Positions 1 to 6,334 of a DNA stretch of 64,000 nt are shown piece by piece. The notes under the pieces were generated by a model. The model was not told the origin of the DNA. It saw only the letters and a list, made by a program, of their open reading frames with translations, and ran no database searches. The first letter of the stretch is position 1; each line of letters begins with the position of its first letter. Source of the DNA: Allorhizobium ampelinum S4 (GTDB lineage: Bacteria; Pseudomonadota; Alphaproteobacteria; Rhizobiales; Rhizobiaceae); NCBI RefSeq assembly GCF_000016285.1, contig NC_011989.1, positions 1,925,001-1,989,000 of the forward strand, read 5' to 3'. The position numbers and the translations under genes were made by a program.

Positions 1-2
1 TT

Positions 3-1400
3 TTTGCGCCGGCGCTGGCGTTGCGTGGATCGTACAACCTGGCGCAAGCCTCCGGCGCTGGAGCTGGTGACGCGGCTGCCGACACGGCGGCATTTGCGGC
101 GGCAATCACGGGTGGATATGGCAAGATCATTATTCCCCGTGTTGGCAGCGTTTGGCAATTTAACCCGACCACGGTCAATGCGGCGCTGGAAACTCGACGA
201 AATGGGTCTAGTGTGTATGAATTAGACATCGAAGGTCGGGGAATGCCTGAGATACGGGCGTCGGCGGTCGGTACATATCTGTTTAATATTCTGGCCGGAT
301 CAATGGAGGTGTCTGGTCTCCGGTTTACAGATGGGGCAGGCCGGTTGCAGTCATTTATGAATCTGAACAAGACGACACCATATCGATTGTCCGTCCATGA
401 CATTGAAGTGCACACCACTGCGAAAGGAATCCGCGTCGAAGCTCTGTCGAAAGCGGTTATTTCTAAAATTTACGGGATTGATGTGCCTCTCCTGATTCAT
501 AGGCCGGCAGTGGAGAGTACGATATGCGTGGACGCGACTTTTGAAAACATTAGCGGCGATAATTCCAAGATCCTGTTCCAGGGCACGGGTGAAATTGTAA
601 CTGAAGGTGTCACTTTCCGAGAGATCCGCCTCACAACTAATGCAGGGGATTCCTTTACGATTGAACAATCTCTTGCCTGCCAGATCGTCAATTGTATGTT
701 GGATGGTCAGTATTCTCCAAGCGAGACGGTTGGTGCGGGCGGCATGGGTCTCGTTTTAGGGTCCGCTGCTGGCGGCGCCAACGTCGGTCTTAGCATCAAG
801 GATACATGGCTTGGTGCGGGAAAAAATGCCAAGGCACATATGTACTCAGTGCCGGGTTCAAACAATGCCGCGATTATGATTGATGGCATTACTTGTGGTG
901 CACAAGATGGGGCAGTTGGAACAATTCCGTCTCGATTGAATCTTACCGGGATCAATGGCTTACGTGTGGGCACTGTCAAGTCTACAGGGGCGGCACCAAC
1001 CACTGATGTGTTTACTAACTCAAGTGAGATGCCCCGCGATTTCTTGCCAGCCATTCCTGTGGCGATCAGTCAAGCCACTGGAATTGCCGTAGAGTCTGGG
1101 GCCATCACAGCTGCATCAGGGACCGTTAATTATCGCAAGTCCGATGGTGTGGTTTATGTTGATGGTACCGTCACGATCACGACAGCGGGCACGGGCAACG
1201 GTATCTTGATCTTGTCTCCTACTGGCCTCCCGGCGCCCGCGTTTGTTGACGCGATCATTCCATGTTTCTTATCTACGGGCGCTTCGGGCCGGGCAACTGT
1301 ATCATCTGGCGGCTCTTTACTTCTGGTGTCCAGCTCAGGTGCCTCGGTCATTGCTTCGGGCACAACAATAAAGTTCAACGGTTGCTACAGGGCGGCTTAA
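3..1400 (+). CDS. Phage tail-spike / pectate-lyase-like beta-helix protein (5' partial)
   Basis: The reading frame is open to the window edge, so the N-terminus is missing; the first possible internal start is a TTG at 21. Near the visible N-terminus, ADTAAFAAAI followed by GKIIIPRVGSVWQF has the pattern that opens pectate-lyase-superfamily beta-helix domains of phage tail spikes. The middle is rich in short beta-type repeats. The C-terminal 90 residues (from about GTVNYRKSDGVVYVDGTVTI) resemble the small beta domain that ends many tail fibres. Inferred role: virion host-surface binding or polysaccharide cleavage. No catalytic residues could be assigned. A non-phage secreted beta-helix protein is the alternative. 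Confidence 0.6.
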   Translation, partial: FAPALALRGSYNLAQASGAGAGDAAADTAAFAAAITGGYGKIIIPRVGSVWQFNPTTVNAALETRRNGSSVYELDIEGRGMPEIRASAVGTYLFNILAGSMEVSGLRFTDGAGRLQSFMNLNKTTPYRLSVHDIEVHTTAKGIRVEALSKAVISKIYGIDVPLLIHRPAVESTICVDATFENISGDNSKILFQGTGEIVTEGVTFREIRLTTNAGDSFTIEQSLACQIVNCMLDGQYSPSETVGAGGMGLVLGSAAGGANVGLSIKDTWLGAGKNAKAHMYSVPGSNNAAIMIDGITCGAQDGAVGTIPSRLNLTGINGLRVGTVKSTGAAPTTDVFTNSSEMPRDFLPAIPVAISQATGIAVESGAITAASGTVNYRKSDGVVYVDGTVTITTAGTGNGILILSPTGLPAPAFVDAIIPCFLSTGASGRATVSSGGSLLLVSSSGASVIASGTTIKFNGCYRAA

Positions 1401-1426
1401 GATCAACACAAAAAAGGAATACCTAC

Positions 1427-1948
1427 GTGATCGTTGTTTATGGTGCTCTTGGGAAGATTGGCGCTATCGTCGTGGCGGAACTTCTGCGCTCTCGACAAGA
1501 GGTCTTGCCCGTCGATATCGGACTAAATCAAGACCACGACCTTATCGAAGATTGCACTTTGATATGGTGCGCAACCTCGCCGCCGCCTCACGAGACGATG
1601 AAACCTTTTGCTGATGACGCGCTTGCGTTCATAAACGTTCTGTCGGCGAGTTGGCAGCGGGTCATTTTTACCAGCTCATTCGGGATCGAAGATGGTAATG
1701 GCGTCCGGGCGATCAATCCTTACGCTGCCTGCAAGATTGCTTCAGAGGCTTTTCTCGAAGCATGGTGTCGCGGGGATAATAGAAGATCAGGGATATCAAT
1801 CCGCATGGGTGGTTTCGGTCCACTCACGCCGCCAGGAAGCCCAGTGGTTATGTCAGAGCTAGAGGTAGTGCAGTGTTATATTAAAGCGTTGACGATGCCA
1901 CATGGGTTCCATGTTCAGCGGCCGCTTGTTGAGCGGTCGGCGGGTTAA
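1427..1948 (+). CDS. Small NAD(P)-binding SDR/epimerase-like protein
   Basis: A GTG start at 1427 is chosen because AAAAAGGAA lies 8-10 bases upstream; the longer frame from 1262 overlaps the spike gene. The 173-aa protein begins with a Rossmann strand and a glycine motif (YGALGKIG), has an acidic residue ending strand 2 (VLPVDI), then VIFTSSFG and the SDR catalytic pair YAACK (YxxxK). These are extended-SDR/epimerase signatures. At 173 aa it lacks most of the C-terminal substrate domain of sugar epimerases (about 300 aa), so it is either a minimal SDR or a truncated one. It follows the spike gene by 26 bases, which suggests cotranscription. Substrate unknown. Confidence 0.6.
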   Translation: MIVVYGALGKIGAIVVAELLRSRQEVLPVDIGLNQDHDLIEDCTLIWCATSPPPHETMKPFADDALAFINVLSASWQRVIFTSSFGIEDGNGVRAINPYAACKIASEAFLEAWCRGDNRRSGISIRMGGFGPLTPPGSPVVMSELEVVQCYIKALTMPHGFHVQRPLVERSAG

Positions 1949-1960
1949 TGATTGCTGCGG

Positions 1961-2152
1961 CTAACGCCTTATCAAACGGAGCAGAGATGCCTTCACTCCG
2001 GACGGCTTGGTCATGATTTCTGTCTGTTGCGCCGTCTTACTTAATGCATCTAAGTGCAGAAACTCTCCTATCCACTGGTTACGTAGTATCTTTAATTGAG
2101 CCTCAGACCTATCGAGTTTTTGGAGCGCTTCGTTAAAAGCTGCCGCATCCAA
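1961..2152 (-). CDS. Small hypothetical protein
   Basis: A 63-aa frame starting at TTG (2152). An in-frame stop lies 21 bases upstream, with AGGAG just after it as a possible ribosome site about 10 bases from the TTG. The predicted protein is mostly helical and charged (ALQKLDRSEAQLKILRNQW) and ends in KASLLRLIRR. I do not recognise the family. It lies tail-to-tail with the SDR gene, within the presumed mobile element. It could be a chance frame. Confidence 0.3.
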   Translation of the reverse strand: MDAAAFNEALQKLDRSEAQLKILRNQWIGEFLHLDALSKTAQQTEIMTKPSGVKASLLRLIRR

Positions 2153-2305
2153 GTACCCAAAGCCCCACTCCTAAAGACGCTTGATTGCGCCGTGCGGTGG
2201 AACATAATGCTGTGATTTCAAAAGGAAAGGGGAGGGGCTCGCAAAATAGCAACCCTACCTTTGAGTAGATTTAAACGATAGACGATCGGCGACGCAATCG
2301 CTGCG

Positions 2306-2704
2306 TTAGGGTGTCTTGGGACCCGGCTTACTTCCAGCAACTGGTTTGGTCGGGATTTTTTCAGCCGGAGTAGCGTTGCAGCCCTTGCTTCGCATGGCCG
2401 ATTCCATTGCGTTTATCTTGCCCTTGGTCACTGCAACTTGCCCTTCTTTGTCCCCGCCAAAGGTGCTTGATACGGGTACGCCGAGAAGGAAGACGCCGAG
2501 AGCATCGCCATTTGCAGCATCATTTTGTTGTTTCGATATAGCAGCGAGATGGCCCTGCTCTTTCAGCGTTTCCTGGGCAATCGCCTGACAGTCCATGTTC
2601 GTATAGGCAGCCATCGGAATGTCTACAGGAACAATTGCATCAGGACGTTTTGCACAACTGGAAATGGCCGCCAAAACGACCAAGGCAACATATTTAACTC
2701 TCAT
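2306..2704 (-). CDS. Small secreted lipoprotein
   Basis: A 132-aa protein with a short basic start (MRVKYVALVVLAAISSCAKRP), a hydrophobic core and a lipobox ending ISSC, so Cys17 is the likely lipidated residue after signal peptidase II cleavage. The mature part contains a second cysteine (MDCQAIAQE), a Gly/Val-rich patch (GVFLLGVPVSSTFGGDKEGQ) that may form a hydrophobic hairpin, a third cysteine (KGCNAT) and a Pro/Lys tail. Similar small lipoproteins are common in rhizobial chromosomes and prophages, without known function. It stands alone on the minus strand. Confidence 0.65.
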   Translation of the reverse strand: MRVKYVALVVLAAISSCAKRPDAIVPVDIPMAAYTNMDCQAIAQETLKEQGHLAAISKQQNDAANGDALGVFLLGVPVSSTFGGDKEGQVAVTKGKINAMESAMRSKGCNATPAEKIPTKPVAGSKPGPKTP

Positions 2705-3027
2705 GACAGCCCCCTAACTTAATCCCCGTGTATGAGTAATCACTTATCGCGGATAAGTGGAAGGGGGCGACGTGGGGTTTTCCCGGTTTGTGTAAGGTTT
2801 GAAGATCGCAACAGGTGCATCTGCCGGCTTAGGTTCGATAATAATTTCTTCGAAACAACCTGGAAATACATATGAATTTTAAACTGCAATTTTTTGGATG
2901 TATATTGTCGTATATCCTGTCGTCGTGCGACTAAGTTCAATTGGTATGTGACCAATACCACTATTGATTCAGGGATGTTTTCATCAATCGTTTTGTTATC
3001 CTTCGACCATTGGTTGGGGATATAAAT
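2705..3027. other. Intergenic stretch with a perfect short palindrome
   Basis: No gene is supported in these 323 bases. The only clear structure is the perfect inverted repeat CACTTATC-gcg-GATAAGTG at 2741-2759, about 40 bases upstream of the lipoprotein start on the minus strand. It could be an operator for that gene or a small hairpin. The rest is AT-rich and featureless by eye. Confidence 0.4.
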
Positions 3028-3207
3028 ATGAACAAAATTATTGCTGAGCATTTGAACGTGGCAAAACAGTTGGCGGAAAGGGAAGGTGAAATATTCCTAT
3101 CGTACCTGATAAGTATGGCTCAAATGGAAAACGATCCAGACGGGCGATTGCTGGCAACAAGAACTTGCGAGGCGCGGAAGACCTTGAATTTGTCGCTGCC
3201 GAGTTAA
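3028..3207 (+). CDS. Small helical hypothetical protein (first of two similar units)
   Basis: The ATG at 3028 (MNKIIAEHLNVAKQ) is preferred over an upstream GTG-type start; GGGGAT lies upstream. The 59-aa product is helical, with a core reading VAKQLAEREGEIFLSYLISM and then AQMEND. The last 15 residues (TRTCEARKTLNLSLPS) look out of frame with the following unit, suggesting that a frameshift has cut off an originally longer protein. Function unknown. Confidence 0.4.
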   Translation: MNKIIAEHLNVAKQLAEREGEIFLSYLISMAQMENDPDGRLLATRTCEARKTLNLSLPS

Positions 3208-3329
3208 GGCGGGTTCTGGCCATCGCCGAGGCAGAGGGCAAGGTGATGCTGGCCTACCTCTTGTCTCGGGCAATTGAAGAGGCGGACAGCGAATTACGAG
3301 ATCGGGCAGTGCCTCGCTCCGAAACTTAG
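3165..3329 (+). CDS. Second small helical unit, overlapping and similar to the first
   Basis: The frame overlaps the end of the preceding ORF and encodes about 54 aa from a TTG at 3165: EDLEFVAAELRRVLAIAEAEG, then KVMLAYLLSRAIEEADSEL. The core matches the first unit in spacing (A-E-x-E-G-x-x-x-L-x-Y-L-x-S-x-A). It may be a translationally coupled duplicate or the continuation of a single two-repeat protein broken by a frameshift. A strong terminator follows at once, which supports real transcription through it. No good ribosome site is seen for the TTG. Confidence 0.35.
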   Translation: MRGAEDLEFVAAELRRVLAIAEAEGKVMLAYLLSRAIEEADSELRDRAVPRSET

Positions 3330-3334
3330 ACAAA

Positions 3335-3365
3335 AGGCCGGAAGAGTGATCTTCCGGCCTTTTTT
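3335..3365 (+). terminator. Rho-independent terminator
   Basis: A perfect 10-bp stem (AGGCCGGAAG at 3335-3344, CTTCCGGCCT at 3351-3360) with a 6-base loop is followed by a T run (3359-3365). It ends the plus-strand pair of small ORFs. Confidence 0.85.
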
Positions 3366-3594
3366 ATAGCGCAGGGCAACGTTTATGGAGCGCGCAGATT
3401 TTCTGCCGGATCTGCGTGAGCGGTTGGATCGCATTGAAAGAGGTCGAACAGGGCAGTAGCCTTAAGAAGGGCGTCTGCATGTCCAGGTAAATCCGGCCAA
3501 TATATTCTTCGCCGTCATAACCAACATAATCATCCGCCGAATTTGGCTCATCGGGCCAAGTTCGCCGCCACCGATATTTCTTTTTCCATGTCAT
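3364..3594 (-). CDS. Small hypothetical protein, possibly frame-damaged
   Basis: A 76-aa frame from ATG 3594, 31 bases past the RDD-protein stop on the same strand. The first half (PNSADDYVGYDGEEYIGRIY) has the acidic/aromatic pattern of short rhizobial proteins of unknown function. The second half (from MQTPFLRLLP) loses that character, so a frameshift or decay is likely. No clear Shine-Dalgarno is visible. It may be the decayed tail of the RDD transcript. Confidence 0.35.
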   Translation of the reverse strand: MTWKKKYRWRRTWPDEPNSADDYVGYDGEEYIGRIYLDMQTPFLRLLPCSTSFNAIQPLTQIRQKICALHKRCPAL

Positions 3595-3625
3595 GATCAA
3601 GAAACAAGTAACGCCCGCCGATAGT

Positions 3626-4855
3626 TCAATTCGCCGTTCCCAGCATGGCTTGTACAAACTTATCTTTCTCTGCCGCCTGTGCGGGCGAATTCCCTCTGGC
3701 AAATATGAGCGTCCTCCAGGCGTCGCGTCCTTTGACCACGACAGTCACTTCAACAATGCGGTCAGTGTATTTTACAGATTTTCCCGTCGCCCTGAAGGCT
3801 GACATGCCTTCGATAGTGACGGGCCTCCACTGCGAGTCGAGGCTGACATCCGGGGCGACAGCCAACTTCAGCGCATCGGCATAGGCGGCGACCGTCGCCC
3901 CGCCAGATGGAAACTGCTCGTAGCCAAAGATTGCCTCGACAAGCAATTCGTTGGAGGCGAAGTAAAACACCCGCCCGCTGTTGATCTTCACCTCCTGTGC
4001 CTGCCAGGTCTTCCCGATGGTAGCCGTCTTATTCGTAACTGGGTTCATCCAGGTCTGTTTGGTGTTGAGATTTGTCTCGGCCTTCTGATCTTCAGTCCCC
4101 AGGATAATATTACCCGTGAACAGGGCTGCGACGACGACGATCCCCGCGGCCAGACGCACTTTCGATGGATTGGCGATGATTTCAGGATTGCCTTCATCGT
4201 AGCTGGCGACGTTGCCTTCTGCAAGAAGACGATATTGGCGGATTTGAGTAAAGAGCACGACGAAAGGGATGCCAAGCCCAAGACCTTGAGTCCAAACCTT
4301 GAACTCTCTGGAAAGGAAGAAAGTAATCCGATTCCGGCCCTGGGGGACAGGCACTCGCACGCCGACAATGGCCTTCCCAGGTGTGGTGCCGACGACAATC
4401 ATAAAAAAAGCAAGGAATATGGCGATGAGCGGAAGCAATAGGATCCTGAAAAGGAGGTCATTCATCGTCAAGATCTGGAGGTAAATATCCGGAGCATATA
4501 GAACCGACCAAAAGCCTATTCCGAAGCTGAATAGCGGAGTGAAGATGAGATTGTCGATGGACCTCGCCCAAAAACGTGGCCAAGGTCGCGAGGTGATCAC
4601 GATTCCCGGTTTAACTATAGGTGGTTCAAAAATTGGTGGTGGTCTCTTTCCTGATGACGCAACAGGCAATGGAGGCGGTATCGAGAGCGCGCTTGACAGG
4701 TCTGGATGCTCTGCCGCTTGTTGCCAAGCATCCATGCCTTCACGCCATACATTGGTTTCTCTTGTGATCTGCCCGTTCTTTATGAGCGCACGTATTTCGT
4801 CTTCTCCGACAGGGCCTTTTTGATCTTGCCCTGCTGCATAGTACCAAGCTGCCAT
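3626..4855 (-). CDS. GYF_2 (DUF4339) - RDD family membrane protein
   Basis: The 409-aa protein starts with a GYF_2-type domain (MAAWYYAAGQDQKGPVGEDE through NVWREGMDAWQQA), a small domain often fused to membrane modules. A proline linker follows, then an RDD-type block with PRFWARSIDNLIF, hydrophobic helices (GFWSVLY, LLPLIAIFLAFFMIVVG) and TPGKAIVGVRV. A further membrane helix (VRLAAGIVVVAALFTGNII) leads to a C-terminal soluble domain of about 150 residues that starts TWMNPVTNKTATIGKTWQ and probably faces the periplasm. Function unknown; RDD proteins are proposed transporters or membrane anchors. It lies inside the presumed mobile region. Confidence 0.7.
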   Translation of the reverse strand: MAAWYYAAGQDQKGPVGEDEIRALIKNGQITRETNVWREGMDAWQQAAEHPDLSSALSIPPPLPVASSGKRPPPIFEPPIVKPGIVITSRPWPRFWARSIDNLIFTPLFSFGIGFWSVLYAPDIYLQILTMNDLLFRILLLPLIAIFLAFFMIVVGTTPGKAIVGVRVPVPQGRNRITFFLSREFKVWTQGLGLGIPFVVLFTQIRQYRLLAEGNVASYDEGNPEIIANPSKVRLAAGIVVVAALFTGNIILGTEDQKAETNLNTKQTWMNPVTNKTATIGKTWQAQEVKINSGRVFYFASNELLVEAIFGYEQFPSGGATVAAYADALKLAVAPDVSLDSQWRPVTIEGMSAFRATGKSVKYTDRIVEVTVVVKGRDAWRTLIFARGNSPAQAAEKDKFVQAMLGTAN

Positions 4856-4989
4856 CTGCTTCCCCTGTCCCCATGACGGTAACCGGTATCAAGGTTAGAA
4901 AGCAGGGTAAAGTTGTGCCGACGACAGATCGGTAAATTTTAGCAAGCTTAACGTTGAAACCAGCAGGCCATTTGATCCTGAAGCCTGTG

Positions 4990-5022
4990 CTACACGACGA
5001 CAAATTTCCCAGCTTCGGACAT
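4990..5022 (-). pseudogene. Relic of a small SOS-controlled gene (N-terminal stub)
   Basis: From ATG at 5022 the minus strand reads MSEAGKFVVV and then stops. The intact gene at 5618-5857 begins MSDAEKIIVV. Both starts lie 18-20 bases downstream of a perfect GTTC-N7-GTTC box. Downstream of the stop no frame clearly continues the family. This is most simply a decayed duplicate whose promoter has been kept. The similarity covers only 10 residues, so homology rests largely on the matching promoter layout. Confidence 0.45.
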
Positions 5023-5040
5023 ATGTGCAACCTCTCGCTT

Positions 5041-5055
5041 GTTCTCTAAACGTTC
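5041..5055 (-). promoter_or_regulatory. LexA (SOS) box upstream of the relic
   Basis: GTTC-TCTAAAC-GTTC matches the alphaproteobacterial LexA operator (GTTC-N7-GTTC). It sits 18 bases from the relic start at 5022 and about 185 bases upstream of the GYF_2/RDD gene, which could be its present target. Confidence 0.65.
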
Positions 5056-5250
5056 TCATTTTGGAGAGGAGTCAATGACCTTGTTGGCAGAGGCTGTGGC
5101 CAATGAGATTTTTTACCGACGGTAGGTCCGTCGCAGTCTATTAGAGATCAAGCGATAGTTTGGAATCGGTCGATAAGAAGTTGAATTTTGTCATTGGCTA
5201 GTGACGAGAGTTTGGAGCTTTGCTCTTGTTTTTATTGGTCTAAAATGAGA

Positions 5251-5295
5251 CTTCTAAGCAGGTTGTCGCAGGTTCGAGTCCTGAAGGGATCGCCA
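5251..5295 (+). other. Partial tRNA-Arg(UCU) 3' half: candidate attachment site
   Basis: The sequence reads as the 3' half of a tRNA. It has an anticodon loop CTTCTAA with anticodon TCT, the 3' strand of the anticodon stem (GCAGG), a variable loop, a T arm (GCAGG-TTCGAGT-CCTGA, one mismatch), an acceptor strand (AGGGATC) and GCCA. The 5' bases do not pair, so there is no D arm or full gene. Such 3' fragments arise when an integrase uses a tRNA gene as attB; the intact gene should lie outside the window to the left. The identity as Arg(UCU) rests on the anticodon loop. Confidence 0.65.
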
Positions 5296-5331
5296 ATCTC
5301 TAAAATTTACTTTGTAAGGCTCTGAAATTAC

Positions 5332-5556
5332 TCATTCATTCTTAAGGTGAGGGGTTTGTGGTTCAGGGTGAGGGGATAGGATGTTCCCGTTCAGTTTCGT
5401 TGCCGCCGCCTGTGAGAGTTTCTTACGGTCGGCTTTTTTAGTATAAAGCGCGGCCATCGCGTCGGAATTCCAGCCGAATAATGCTTTCAGTTCGGCGTTA
5501 CTGCCGCCCACTAAGGCGCGTTTTTGAGAAATGGATTCTGGGATGACCAATGTCAT
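5332..5556 (-). pseudogene. Tyrosine-recombinase (integrase) C-terminal remnant
   Basis: About 50 residues match the end of phage/ICE integrases: GGSNAELKALFGW, then SDAMAALYTKKADRKKL and SQAAATKL. The Tyr in ALYTKKADR is the expected catalytic nucleophile. The upstream HxxR box and the rest of the catalytic and arm-binding domains are absent, so this is a stub of a protein that would normally be 350-420 aa. Its 3' end faces the tRNA fragment 37 bases away, a normal int/att layout. Whether it belonged to the element on the left or to a second, mostly lost element on the right cannot be decided. Confidence 0.7.
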
Positions 5557-5617
5557 GTCCTCAAAAGCGGAAATGACATCAAGATCTTTTAAAAATTTGG
5601 TTTGATGCGCTGCTCGA

Positions 5618-5857
5618 TCAGTCTGGAATCAAGTCGGAGATCTGTCCGTGTGATACCAGCAAGCGTGGGTTCGTCATGCTTCCATTTTCCTCATCGATTG
5701 TGACTGCGTATGCGGCAACGCCAATGTAGCGAGTGGCCATCGCACCAGCAATTTTCTCTGCTGAAGCTACGCTTGACGCTTGGCGCATATCGCCCGGCAC
5801 AATACCGGCGCGGTTCTTTTTGAACTGCACGACAATAATTTTTTCAGCGTCAGACAT
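5618..5857 (-). CDS. Small SOS-controlled protein of unknown function
   Basis: A 79-aa soluble protein (MSDAEKIIVVQFKKNRAG, then IVPGDMRQASSVASAEKIAG, GVAAYAVTIDEENGSM and LLVSHGQISDLIPD). GAGAGG stands 8-9 bases before the ATG. A perfect LexA operator lies 20 bases upstream of the start, next to a TTGACT -35-like element, so damage-inducible transcription is a reasonable inference. Similar small proteins occur in rhizobia without assigned function. A decayed copy of its start and promoter lies at about 5.0 kb, on the other side of the tRNA fragment. No signal peptide or membrane segment is seen. Confidence 0.65.
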   Translation of the reverse strand: MSDAEKIIVVQFKKNRAGIVPGDMRQASSVASAEKIAGAMATRYIGVAAYAVTIDEENGSMTNPRLLVSHGQISDLIPD

Positions 5858-5877
5858 GATACTATCCTCTCTCTTTT

Positions 5878-5892
5878 GTTCTCTTTATGTTC
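5878..5892 (-). promoter_or_regulatory. LexA (SOS) box of the 79-aa gene
   Basis: GTTC-TCTTTAT-GTTC fits the alphaproteobacterial LexA consensus exactly. On the minus strand a -35-like TTGACT (5906-5911) and a -10-like CATAAA bracket it, so bound LexA would cover the promoter. A perfect 16-base palindrome (CTTTTCTCGAGAAAAG, 5892-5907) abuts it. Confidence 0.7.
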
Positions 5893-6090
5893 TTTTCTCG
5901 AGAAAAGTCAATGCCGTTTTTTCACGTGTCCATTGGAACGCGGTGAGCAAAATTCTTCGAGATTGCCACTTGTGGCCAGGCAGTCGCCGCAAACGGATAT
6001 CGTGGCGACTGGCCAACTTGGGTGAAGGCGACGTATAAATTGCGAAGAACTGGCGTTCGTCCTGCCGGGCCTTGGCTAAGCCTTCCGCAC

Positions 6091-6222
6091 TTATTTCTTT
6101 TTTGTCGAGGATTCGCTGTTCTTGACCTGTGAGCCGAGCGTGGGCGCTACGGCTTTATCAACTGTCTTGTCCTTCTTCGGCTTTCGCGTTTCCTTGTTGC
6201 CGCGTACTTGACCTTTAGCCAT
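6091..6222 (-). CDS. Small basic protein, rhizobial conserved hypothetical
   Basis: The start at 6222 is fixed by GGAGG at 6231-6235, eight bases upstream; a longer frame to 6309 lacks support. The 43-aa product (MAKGQVRGNKETRKPKKDK, ending SESSTKKK) is highly charged and probably disordered. Proteins starting MAKGQ-RGNKE-RKPKK are common as tiny genes in rhizobia and other proteobacteria; their function is unknown. It lies 112 bases upstream of the recG stop, on the same strand. Confidence 0.7.
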   Translation of the reverse strand: MAKGQVRGNKETRKPKKDKTVDKAVAPTLGSQVKNSESSTKKK

Positions 6223-6334
6223 TGTCGTTTCCTCCGTGTTGAGAATGACAGCTAGCCGCGATTGCCGGGTGAAAAGCAAGCGAAATCCGACAGATGAGAA
6301 GTGCCTCAAACCTGTTTGCCTACCTTGTCATTCC

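Larger units (their letters stand above)
1..5295. mobile_element. Right end of an integrated element (prophage remnant or island)
   Basis: The segment holds a tail-spike-like protein, an orphan SDR, a small lipoprotein, several tiny ORFs and a membrane protein, and is visibly richer in A+T than the housekeeping genes that follow. It stops at a partial tRNA-Arg(UCU) 3' half, the usual signature of a tRNA-targeted integration. The left end lies outside the window. No capsid, terminase or intact integrase is visible, so this may be only the tail-end cargo of a prophage. The boundary is inferred from the tRNA fragment. Confidence 0.5.

Noticed and set aside
4740-5030. 96-aa minus-strand frame overlapping the start of the GYF_2/RDD gene
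   Set aside because: It overlaps a real coding start by more than 100 bases and shows no family pattern; the better explanation is the relic of the small SOS gene.
5251-5295. Functional tRNA gene
   Set aside because: No D arm or 5' acceptor strand is present, the anticodon stem cannot pair on its 5' side and the T stem has a mismatch, so this is only a 3' fragment.
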